This document shows, one piece after another, positions 1 through 6,202 of a stretch of DNA of 6,245 nucleotides. Each line of letters starts with the position of its first letter. Position 1 is the stretch's first letter. The position numbers were made by a program, and so were the translations under genes. The DNA is from an uncultured Planctomycetia bacterium (lineage in GTDB: Bacteria; Planctomycetota; UBA1135; GCA-002686595), in assembly GCA_937952135.1 (NCBI GenBank), contig CALFYL010000014.1, positions 1 to 6,245 of the forward strand. The letters run 5' to 3'. The notes under the pieces are model-generated. The model made no database searches and was not told where the DNA came from. It saw nothing but the letters and a program-made list of their open reading frames with translations.

Positions 1-63
1 CGACTCGCCGGGACCGACATCGTCGGTCGCAGCAGCCAGGAGCTTCGTCGCGTGATTGCTCAC
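1..63 (-). CDS. Possible N-terminal fragment of a divergent gene, sigma-factor-like start
   Basis: On the minus strand a GTG at 63-61 opens a frame that stays open to the window edge and reads MSNHATKLLAAATDDVGPGES. This looks protein-like. It faintly recalls the first residues of planctomycete-type ECF sigma factors, which often begin M-x-x-V-T-x-L-L-x-A followed by an acidic stretch before the first helix. A gene here would be divergent from the beta-helix gene, with about 260 bases between the two starts. Against it: only 21 codons are visible, there is no purine-rich ribosome site before the GTG (the upstream bases are pyrimidine-rich), and the third-position G/C bias is modest. A plus-strand frame running from position 1 to a stop at 190-192 competes for the same bases. 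The sigma-factor idea is inference from a short resemblance. Confidence 0.22.
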   Translation of the reverse strand, partial: MSNHATKLLAAATDDVGPGES

Positions 64-326
64 GCGAGGAAACGTAGCGCGCCGCGGCCCTGGATTCACG
101 GTGTTGCGTGCGTCAATGCCGTCATGCGTGCATCGCGACGGTCGGCGATCAGCGTTGAGACGCGGCGCCACACCGACACGGCGCCGACTTGAAAGCTGGG
201 CGATGGCGTCGACCAGGCTGCGCGGACGCGACGTGAACGCTGCGCCTTCGGCAGCAACTCGGCGCGAGCGGCGTGAGCGTCACGCCCCACGCGCCTCCAC
301 TTCTGACTCCGACGTGAGGACCCATC
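64..326. other. Upstream region without a convincing gene
   Basis: This stretch leads into the beta-helix gene. Frames that cross it give arginine-rich, low-complexity translations typical of non-coding reading in GC-rich DNA. I could not find a -35/-10 pair with sensible spacing; a TTGAAA at 189-194 has no matching -10 element. An in-frame TGA at 315-317 closes the frame of the downstream gene just before its ATG. It most likely holds the 5' leader and promoter of that gene, and possibly of a divergent gene to the left. Confidence 0.4.
316..320 (+). promoter_or_regulatory. Ribosome binding site of the beta-helix gene
   Basis: GAGGA lies six bases before the ATG at 327. It overlaps an in-frame TGA (315-317), so no upstream in-frame start is possible and this site fixes the start of the gene. 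Confidence 0.65.
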
Positions 327-2396
327 ATGTTCCACCGCATCGACGATCGACCGCCGACAACCTCGCCCCAGCTCTTCCACTGCTTCGCCTTCATCGCCCT
401 CGCCGGGGTGTGCAGCGCCCAAGCGCAACCGACGCCTCCGGCGCTTCAGGCGCCGCCGCCGATCCCAGCTCCCACGGCGATCCTCGTCGTGGACCCGAGC
501 GGGCTCAGTGGCAGCTACACCTCGATCAAGTCCGCTGTGCTCGCCGCACCGGATGGCGCGTACATCCAGGTGAAGTCCGGCGTGTACCAGGAGTACGACA
601 TCGACTTCGGCTACAAGAACCTGGTGATCGAGAGCGTCGACGGCCAATACGCGGCGGTCGTCGACGGCTCGCTGAGCGCCGGGGCCGCGCCGATCTTCGT
701 TCTCGAGCACGGACAGACGAGCGCGTCGATGATCAGCGGCTTCGCGATCATCAATGGGTCCGCGGCCAGGGGCGCTGGTGTCTACTGCGACCTGACGAGC
801 CCGACGATCATCAACAACTGGTTCCAGGACAACGCCGCGGCCTACGGAAGCGCCATCTACGCGGACGGCGGCTCACCTCTGATCGCGGGCAATCTGTTCC
901 AGGCCAATGGCAATCTGATGCTCCCGTACCCGAGCTCGGAGGGCGGAGCCGTTTGCCTGGATGGCAGCGGATCGATCGTGCGCGCGAACACGTTCTTCCA
1001 GAACTTCGCCGTGACCAGCGGCGGGGCGTTGGCCGCCCGATACGGATCCTCGCTCACGCTCGACGAGAACAACTTCGAGTTCAACGGCAACGACGTGCTC
1101 ACCGGGCTGCACCCGGGCGACGGGGGCGCGCTCGCGGTGAACTCCGCCGCGACCGTGTTCGCCATCGACAACGTCTTCAGGGGCAACCAAGCCAACAACG
1201 GCGGAGCCGTTTGGATCAGCGGCCAGGCGACCGTCGCGCCCGAGTTCCGGAGCAACAACTTCGTCGACAACACCGCTTGGCAACTGAACGGGGGCGCGGT
1301 GGCGACCGAGGGCGCCACTGCGACGTTCTACTTCAACTCGTTCACCCGCAACCAAGCGGACTACGAAGGCGGCGCGATCTCTCTGAGCGGGGCGAGCAGC
1401 CCGGTGCTGGTCTCCAACGAGATCCACTCGAACCTCGCGTTCAACAACGGCGGCGGCATCGCGTGCACGCACGACGCCAACGCGGTGATCGCACGCTGCT
1501 CCGTCAAGGGCAACGACATCTGCTACACCGACGCGCCCGGCTCGGGATGGGGCACGGGAGCGGGCATCTACGTGCGTGATGCAGCGGTGACGATCCGCAG
1601 GACTCTGATTGCGAGCAATGGCGCGGGAGGACTCGATCTGGGCCGGCTACTCGTCGGTCAGACGTGCCTGCGCGGCGCTGGGATCGACTACGTGGGCGCA
1701 GACACGGGCAGCCAGGGAGTCATCGAAGGCAATCAGGTTCTGCGGAACGAGGTCGCCGTGAACTTCGACCCCACGTTCGGCTCGGGCGCCGGTGTCGCGC
1801 TGTCGAACATGGGCCTGGGTTCGCGCTTCACCAGCAACGTGGTCGCGGACAACTTCGCGGCGCTCGGCGGCTGCCAGGGCGCCGGCGTCTTCGTCGAGCA
1901 GACGCTTTCCAACGCGTTCATCGGGCCCTTCCGATTCGCCAACAACACGATCGCCTACAACCTGAACGGCGGCGTCGGACCCGGCGGGCAGCCGCTGTTC
2001 GGGCCCGGCGGAGGCGTGCTCATCCAGGGCTTCAACACTCCCGGCCAACAGTTCAATCTCGACAATTGCATCCTGTGGGGGAACGTCGCGCTCAATGACT
2101 TCAGCAATGACTCGATCGTGCACTCGCGGAACATGGCGGCGCCGCCGGTCGTGGGCAGCGCGTGCGCTCCGGTGACCGCATCGCTCGCTGGCATGTGGAT
2201 CGCGGCGACAACGCCCATCACCACGGCGCCGGTGTTCGTGCACCAACCGGGATCCGACTACCACCTTCAGGCCGGGTCGAACCCGCCGCTCGTCGACGTC
2301 GGCAACAACGCCGCGGTCGCTCCGGGCGAGATCGACATGGACGGCCAGGCGCGCATCCGGAATGGGACCGTCGACATCGGCGCGGATGAACTCTGA
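327..2396 (+). CDS. Secreted right-handed parallel beta-helix protein with choice-of-anchor Q-type C-terminus
   Basis: A 689-residue exported protein of the pectin-lyase-like (right-handed beta-helix) fold. The N-terminus (about 1-33) is a signal peptide: a long polar n-region with R4 and R8, a hydrophobic core around residues 19-29 and an A-Q-A cleavage site after residue 33. The cysteine at 29 does not sit in a canonical lipobox. A proline-rich linker (35-49) follows, then an entry segment of the kind 'VVDPSG..GSYTSIKSAV..A..G..I.VKSGVY'. From about 206 to 415 coils repeat every 26-36 residues with GGA[VLI] turns (206, 232, 266, 292, 322, 348, then variants at 375 and 411), each usually preceded by FxxN. 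This is the chlamydial polymorphic membrane protein repeat pattern. Later coils (about 480-590) include NNTIAYN and CILWGN. The C-terminus (634-689) reads PVF...GSDYHLQAGS...VDVGNN...EIDMDGQARI...VDIGADE, typical of choice-of-anchor Q proteins. No catalytic lyase residues are evident and no autotransporter barrel is present. A surface or adhesive role is inference; carbohydrate binding or cleavage is an alternative. Confidence 0.93.
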   Translation: MFHRIDDRPPTTSPQLFHCFAFIALAGVCSAQAQPTPPALQAPPPIPAPTAILVVDPSGLSGSYTSIKSAVLAAPDGAYIQVKSGVYQEYDIDFGYKNLVIESVDGQYAAVVDGSLSAGAAPIFVLEHGQTSASMISGFAIINGSAARGAGVYCDLTSPTIINNWFQDNAAAYGSAIYADGGSPLIAGNLFQANGNLMLPYPSSEGGAVCLDGSGSIVRANTFFQNFAVTSGGALAARYGSSLTLDENNFEFNGNDVLTGLHPGDGGALAVNSAATVFAIDNVFRGNQANNGGAVWISGQATVAPEFRSNNFVDNTAWQLNGGAVATEGATATFYFNSFTRNQADYEGGAISLSGASSPVLVSNEIHSNLAFNNGGGIACTHDANAVIARCSVKGNDICYTDAPGSGWGTGAGIYVRDAAVTIRRTLIASNGAGGLDLGRLLVGQTCLRGAGIDYVGADTGSQGVIEGNQVLRNEVAVNFDPTFGSGAGVALSNMGLGSRFTSNVVADNFAALGGCQGAGVFVEQTLSNAFIGPFRFANNTIAYNLNGGVGPGGQPLFGPGGGVLIQGFNTPGQQFNLDNCILWGNVALNDFSNDSIVHSRNMAAPPVVGSACAPVTASLAGMWIAATTPITTAPVFVHQPGSDYHLQAGSNPPLVDVGNNAAVAPGEIDMDGQARIRNGTVDIGADEL
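942..1571 (+). repeat. Degenerate POMP-like coil repeats inside the beta-helix gene
   Basis: Eight GGA- or GGG/GAG-type turns occur at codons 206, 232, 266, 292, 322, 348, 375 and 411. The coils are well diverged at DNA level. One exception is the 14-base string ggcggagccgtttg, present exactly at 942-955 and 1200-1213, in the same frame and 86 codons apart. The repeats are structural rungs of the helix rather than recent tandem copies. Confidence 0.65.
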
Positions 2397-2404
2397 TCGC
2401 GCTT

Positions 2405-2423
2405 CGATCCGCTGAGCGGATCG
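2405..2423 (+). terminator. Short palindrome after the beta-helix stop, possible terminator hairpin
   Basis: cgatccgct-g-agcggatcg begins nine bases after the TGA at 2394-2396. It can form a seven- to nine-pair stem depending on loop size. There is no T-tract behind it, so intrinsic termination is uncertain. It may act together with the larger inverted repeat downstream or simply protect the 3' end. Confidence 0.35.
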
Positions 2424-2440
2424 CCACGACGGCTTTCGAA

Positions 2441-2523
2441 CGAGCCAGAACACGCTCTCGCACGTGCGACCGGCGCGCCACGCGGCGCCCGACGAACACT
2501 CCGAGAGTCTGTGTTCTGGCTCG
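2441..2523. terminator. Long inverted repeat between convergent genes, probable bidirectional terminator
   Basis: The 13-base arm cgagccagaacac (2441-2453) is matched perfectly by gtgttctggctcg (2511-2523). The stem continues inward with ctctcg (2455-2460) against cgagag (2502-2507) after a small asymmetric bulge (one base against three). The remaining loop of about 41 bases is itself GC-rich and can pair locally (gcgcc 2475-2479 with ggcgc 2484-2488). The element sits between the two stop codons, 44 bases past the plus stop and five bases past the minus stop, which is where a shared terminator would lie. No T-tract is seen on either side. I see no flanking direct repeats that would mark a small transposable element. 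Confidence 0.5.
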
Positions 2524-2528
2524 CTGCT

Positions 2529-5500
2529 TCAGCGCGGCTCGAAGTCGTCGACGAGGTACGTCACGACGAGCACGGGCGGCTGGCCCGAGACGAAGTTGCG
2601 CACACAGCGCCAGGCATCCGCAGTGGTGGGCGCGCCGTCGAGCACCAGTCCGATCACGCCGCCGCTCTGCCAGTCGGCGCGCGAGACGATCTCCTGAACG
2701 ATGGACGTCAGGTCGGGAGAGCTGAACACCGCTCCCGCCGAGAGCAGCGGCGGCGACCAGGTGACCATCGCGCTCGTGAGCGGCGCGTGCGCGGTGAGCG
2801 CGACACTCGAGCCGAACTGGAACGCGGGCGCGCTGGCCACGTCGTAGCCGCGGATGGCGACGTCCACGGGGCCGAACTGATCCACGCCGGCCCAGGCGTC
2901 GAAGCGCGCCGAGACGATCGTTGCGCCGGCCGGAATCGGCGCAGCGAACTCGAAGCCGCCCTGCACGGGCTGCGTGTCGCGCCCGAAGCAAATCGCGAAG
3001 CCGTCGTAGAAGTTCGCCGGCTGCTGGCCGTTCACCCAGTGCTCGGCGTTGCGATTCGCGGCGGGCACGGCCAGGGTCACGCTCGATTGGTTGCGCGGCG
3101 CGTACAGCGCGAGCAGCGAGGCGCCGCTCACCGGAACGCGAAGGTAGTGCGCGATGGGACGCTGATCGGACCAGCCGAGGAAGTCGACCGTGGCGTCGGG
3201 CAGCGCGAAGGTCGGCTGCGCGACGACGAAGTGGCGGTGGTTGACGAGCGAGCGGAAGCTCGTGGGGAGCACGACCGCCTCTCCGTCGAGGAACACCGGG
3301 ACGCCGGCCACCGAACTCCAGATCGTCATCGGGGCGAGCTCGGGCGCGAGCGCGACGACGCTCGTGCTCGACAATCCGTGCGAGTCGGTCGCGGTGAGGT
3401 GGATCTCGAAGTGCGTGTTGGCGGGCGAGTGGCCCGTCAGCGGCACGCTGAACTGGCCCTGGCTCACACCTGCGAGCGGCCCCAGGAACGGGTGCACGTG
3501 CGCGCCGTGCACGAGCACGACCTGCCACGACAGCGCGCTCGGCGGCAACGCGCCGTCCTCGGGATCCGTCGCGAGACCTGAGAACGAGATCGTGTCGCCC
3601 GCGCGGTACGAAGCGGCCTGCGCCGGCGCGGTGATCTGCGGCGTCGGGCGTTGACCGACCGTGATCTCGATCGACGGCGAGAGCGTCTGCGAGGCTCCGT
3701 CGCTGAGCGTCAGCCGCGCCTGGAACGCGCCGAAGCTGGCGTAGGTGTGCTGCGGATTCGCAGCGCTCGAGCTCGAGCCATCGCCGAAGTCCCAGGCGTA
3801 GCTGAGCGCGCCCGGTCCTACGTCGGGATCGAGCGAGCCGGCGCTCGAGAACTGCACCGCGAGCGGCGCCGAGGCGCCTTGCTGCGGGGTCGCGCTCACG
3901 ACGGCGACCGGCGGCTGATTGCCGCTGCCGGTGTAGCTGATGCGATGCAGCGCAGCCGCGTCGGGCGCCCCGGTCCACGCGACTCCGATCGTCACGTAGT
4001 ACAGCGCGCCGTCGGGCCCGACTTCGAGGTCGACGACCGTGCCCGCTTCCGGCGAGGCGAGGAAGGTTTGGACCGACTGCACGACGCCGTTCGCGTCGAC
4101 GACGGCGCGCCGGATCCAGCGGTTGGCGTAGTCGCCGAAGAACACGTTGCCGTGGTAGCTCGCAGGGAACGAGCTCCCGCGGTACACGGCGCCGGCGCTG
4201 ATGGAGCCCTGCGGCTGGTTCCAGTAGTGCGCGGGATCGTCGTGCGCGTAGCTGTGCGCCGGAAACGCGTACGCCGCGCAGCTCGAAACGAAGCAGGCCG
4301 CGCCTTCCTGATTGGGCCAGCCGTAGTTGGCGCCCGCGACGACGAGATTGAGCTCCTCCTGCGAGTTCGTGGAGTTGCCGCCGACGTCGCCGAGCCACAC
4401 GCGCCCGCTCACGGGATCGATGGCGAAGCGGAACGGGTTGCGAAAGCCCGAGGCGAAGATGCGCGGGTTCACGCCGGGCGCGCCGACGAACGGGTTGTCC
4501 GCGGGGAGCGCGCCATCGGGTTCGAGGCGCAGCAGCTTGCCGAACTCGCTCGAGAGGTCCTGCGAGTTGGCGAGCACGCGCTGGTCGCCGACGGCGATGT
4601 AGAGCTTGCCGTCGGCGCCGAATCCGATCTGACCGCCGTGGTGGAAATCGGAGGCGAGACCCGGCGCGCTCCACACGGGGAACGCGGTCGCGAGCGCGGC
4701 CGTGGCGCCGCTCATCGTGAAGCGCGTGACGACGTCGCGCGGCTCCGGGCTCGTGTGGAAGGCGTAGATGCGGCCGTTCGCAGCGAAGTTCGGATCGACC
4801 GCGAGCCCCACGAGCCCGCGCTCGCCGCCGGTCGAATCGCAGGGAATGTCGATCACCGGCTGCGCGAGCAGGCGCCCGTTCGCGAACAGGCGCACGCGGC
4901 CTTCGCGCTCGCCGATCAGGAGCCGCCCGTCGGGAAGGAACGCGAGGCAGTTGGGCTCGAACAGCGCCGTGCTGAGCGTCGCGCGCACGAAGCCCGCGGG
5001 CAGCGAGCCCTCGACGACCGGCGCGGTGTTCGACGGATGCGCGGCGTAGCTGGTCCACTCGCCGTTGCCCGCGACACCCGCGATCAGCTCGCCTGCGGGC
5101 GAAGCGGCGGCGCTGCTGTCCGCCACGTTCGTTCCCGATCCTTCTTCGAAGCGGTAGTAGCCGACCAGTCCCGCGCTGTCGGCGGCGATGACGCGGTCGA
5201 AGCTCGCCGCCAACTGCGTCGGCGTGCGCGCCGTGCTCCACACGCGCAACTCGTCGAACCAACCGCGGAACGAGGGATAGGCCGCGCCCGCGTCGTGCTT
5301 CTCCGCGCCGAGCACGAGGTACGGCCCCCACGGCGTCGCCTGTCCCGGAACACCGGCGTTCGGGTAACTGAGGTTGGCGGTGGACACGCCCAGAGAGCTC
5401 TCGAAGTCGAGCTGCGCGTCGACGTAGATCGACTTGCGTCCGCTCACCGCGTCGCGCACGCAGGCCACGTGATGCCACGCGCCGTCGAGCACGTTCTCGT

Positions 5501-5921
5501 CGCCCTCGATCGTGTTCTCGCCGTTGACGCCGCTGTCGCCCGCGCCCGTGCCGAAGCGCACGAAACCGCCCGCGATCGAGATGCCCCAGTCGCGCGCGGA
5601 GCCGCCGAAGATGTCGCGGTCGACGAGCGTGTTGCCTTCGATCCAGTTGAAGTTCGCCGCCTCGACGTCGCCGCCGGCGTTGGCGCTCGCGTTGTCGACC
5701 AGCGTTCCGCGCAGCCAGAACTCGACCGTGAACGAGCCCGCGCCGACGTCGCACGGCGCGCTCGCGTCGGGGCCGGGGCCGTTGTCGTCGATCGCGATGC
5801 GCACGCGGTCCTGCTGCGCACCGCCCGTTCCGAAGAAGCGCAGCGCGAACTCAGAGCCCTGCGCGCCCGCCGGCGCGACTAGAACCGTCAACAGCCAAGC
5901 TCGACTCGCCGCACACCGCAT
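2529..5921 (-). CDS. Secreted LamG / GSDH-type beta-propeller / PKD multidomain protein (putative PQQ-dependent sugar dehydrogenase)
   Basis: A 1130-residue exported mosaic, numbered from the ATG at 5921. Signal peptide 1-20 (hydrophobic LLTVLVAP, A-G-A site). LamG-like domain about 23-270: FTVEFWLRG at 64, AWHHVACVRD at 148, GWFDELRVW at 220, then YYRFEEGSGT. Glucose/sorbosone dehydrogenase propeller about 302-664: ERGLVGLAVDPNF at 367, FHHGGQIGFGADGKLYIAVGD near 426, GFRNP at 492, EELNLVVAGANYGWP ending at 536. By comparison with soluble PQQ glucose dehydrogenase as I recall it, His427 matches the catalytic histidine and Arg494-Asn495 the Arg-Asn pair. The PQQ-contacting lysine seems replaced in the segment GNVFFGDYANRW (591-602). 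PKD domain 670-755 with WDFGDG (710) and HTY (725). An Ig-like domain 759-859 has ATDPEDG (784) and HVHPFLG (808). A PEGA-like module spans 864-942. A C-terminal beta-sandwich, 943-1130, has PDLTSIVQEIV near 1069 and resembles DNRLRE-type modules. The role, oxidation of an extracellular sugar or polyol, is inferred. It is convergent with the beta-helix gene. Confidence 0.92.
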   Translation of the reverse strand: MRCAASRAWLLTVLVAPAGAQGSEFALRFFGTGGAQQDRVRIAIDDNGPGPDASAPCDVGAGSFTVEFWLRGTLVDNASANAGGDVEAANFNWIEGNTLVDRDIFGGSARDWGISIAGGFVRFGTGAGDSGVNGENTIEGDENVLDGAWHHVACVRDAVSGRKSIYVDAQLDFESSLGVSTANLSYPNAGVPGQATPWGPYLVLGAEKHDAGAAYPSFRGWFDELRVWSTARTPTQLAASFDRVIAADSAGLVGYYRFEEGSGTNVADSSAAASPAGELIAGVAGNGEWTSYAAHPSNTAPVVEGSLPAGFVRATLSTALFEPNCLAFLPDGRLLIGEREGRVRLFANGRLLAQPVIDIPCDSTGGERGLVGLAVDPNFAANGRIYAFHTSPEPRDVVTRFTMSGATAALATAFPVWSAPGLASDFHHGGQIGFGADGKLYIAVGDQRVLANSQDLSSEFGKLLRLEPDGALPADNPFVGAPGVNPRIFASGFRNPFRFAIDPVSGRVWLGDVGGNSTNSQEELNLVVAGANYGWPNQEGAACFVSSCAAYAFPAHSYAHDDPAHYWNQPQGSISAGAVYRGSSFPASYHGNVFFGDYANRWIRRAVVDANGVVQSVQTFLASPEAGTVVDLEVGPDGALYYVTIGVAWTGAPDAAALHRISYTGSGNQPPVAVVSATPQQGASAPLAVQFSSAGSLDPDVGPGALSYAWDFGDGSSSSAANPQHTYASFGAFQARLTLSDGASQTLSPSIEITVGQRPTPQITAPAQAASYRAGDTISFSGLATDPEDGALPPSALSWQVVLVHGAHVHPFLGPLAGVSQGQFSVPLTGHSPANTHFEIHLTATDSHGLSSTSVVALAPELAPMTIWSSVAGVPVFLDGEAVVLPTSFRSLVNHRHFVVAQPTFALPDATVDFLGWSDQRPIAHYLRVPVSGASLLALYAPRNQSSVTLAVPAANRNAEHWVNGQQPANFYDGFAICFGRDTQPVQGGFEFAAPIPAGATIVSARFDAWAGVDQFGPVDVAIRGYDVASAPAFQFGSSVALTAHAPLTSAMVTWSPPLLSAGAVFSSPDLTSIVQEIVSRADWQSGGVIGLVLDGAPTTADAWRCVRNFVSGQPPVLVVTYLVDDFEPR

Positions 5922-5929
5922 GGAATCCA

Positions 5930-5936
5930 CTCCCCC
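5930..5936 (-). promoter_or_regulatory. Ribosome binding site that decides the start of the GSDH-type gene
   Basis: Read on the minus strand, GGGGGAG is followed by eight bases and then the ATG at 5921-5919. The longer alternative, a GTG at 5930-5928, overlaps this Shine-Dalgarno sequence and would have no usable spacing. The ATG start also gives a compact signal peptide (M-R-C-A-A-S-R then the hydrophobic core). Confidence 0.7.
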
Positions 5937-6004
5937 GGCCGAAGCTGCGCCCAGACTTCAGCCGCGGGAGCCATTCCAACCTCTCTCGGCTCTTATGACC
6001 ACCC

Positions 6005-6202
6005 GTGAAGATCAGCGCCCGCGCCTTCGCCCTCGCAGTCCCGACGTTCGGCGCTCTGAGCACGGCGCGGGCGGTCTCGAATTCCTCGGGCGCCTGCTCG
6101 GCCTCGCCAGCGCGAGCAGGTGGCGATCGGACGACGGCGCAACTGTTCGGCGTCGCGAGCGTGGCGCTGACGGCGCTCGGCCTGATGCACGTCACGGATT
6201 GA
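6005..6202 (+). CDS. Possible small membrane protein, perhaps frameshifted
   Basis: A GTG at 6005 opens a 65-codon frame ending with TGA at 6200-6202. It has two hydrophobic stretches (about residues 5-24 and 44-61), a basic start (MKISAR) and the segment TTAQLFGVASVALTALGL. This recalls small DoxX/DUF4267-like membrane proteins, where 'ARLFGxRDxALG' is common. In the middle, the neighbouring plus frame reads EFLGRLLGLAS and fits such a family better; third-position G/C is high in the 6005 frame at both ends, but at about 6076-6120 it is slightly higher in the neighbouring frame. Two compensating indels are therefore possible. No Shine-Dalgarno precedes the GTG, and a minus-strand frame (5851-6195) shares the same third positions, so the coding strand is not proven. 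It would be divergent from the GSDH-type gene. Family assignment is a guess. Confidence 0.27.
   Translation: MKISARAFALAVPTFGALSTARAVSNSSGACSASPARAGGDRTTAQLFGVASVALTALGLMHVTD

Noticed and set aside
1..192. A plus-strand frame entering from the left and stopping at TGA 190-192
   Set aside because: The first 14 codons have good third-position bias, but the rest becomes arginine-rich without motif and the bias is lost, so I could not support it as a gene end.
56..1579. A 507-codon plus frame overlapping the start of the beta-helix gene
   Set aside because: It reads as an arginine/proline-rich translation without motifs, while the overlapping 327-2396 frame has a signal peptide, repeats and a family-specific C-terminus.
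1647..2453. A 268-codon minus frame antisense to the 3' half of the beta-helix gene
   Set aside because: No motif, no plausible start site, and it begins inside the intergenic inverted repeat; it is a compositional shadow.
3765..3778. The palindromic string gctcgagctcgagc
   Set aside because: It encodes the serine-rich loop after WDFGDG in the PKD domain with alternating serine codons; the symmetry follows from codon use.
2218..5754. A 1178-codon minus-strand frame overlapping the GSDH-type gene
   Set aside because: It is arginine-rich, low-complexity and shows no domain motif. It is a by-product of G/C third-position bias in the real gene, and it even runs through the intergenic inverted repeat.
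3651..5882. A 743-codon plus-strand frame antisense to the GSDH-type gene
   Set aside because: Its translation is a run of R, A, V, E and H typical of the antisense shadow of a GC-rich gene, with no recognisable fold or ribosome site.
6093..6120. An 8-base inverted repeat (cctgctcg / cgagcagg) with a 12-base loop, considered as a terminator for the minus gene ending at 6192
   Set aside because: There is no T-tract, it lies about 70 bases past that stop and inside another possible ORF, and an 8-base match is not rare in such GC-rich DNA.
5851..6195. A 114-codon minus frame starting with GTG that overlaps the TGA at 6192-6194
   Set aside because: The GTGA overlap looked like translational coupling, but the product has no recognisable motif and runs into the start of the GSDH-type gene in another frame. 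The plus-strand reading of the same third positions is more protein-like.
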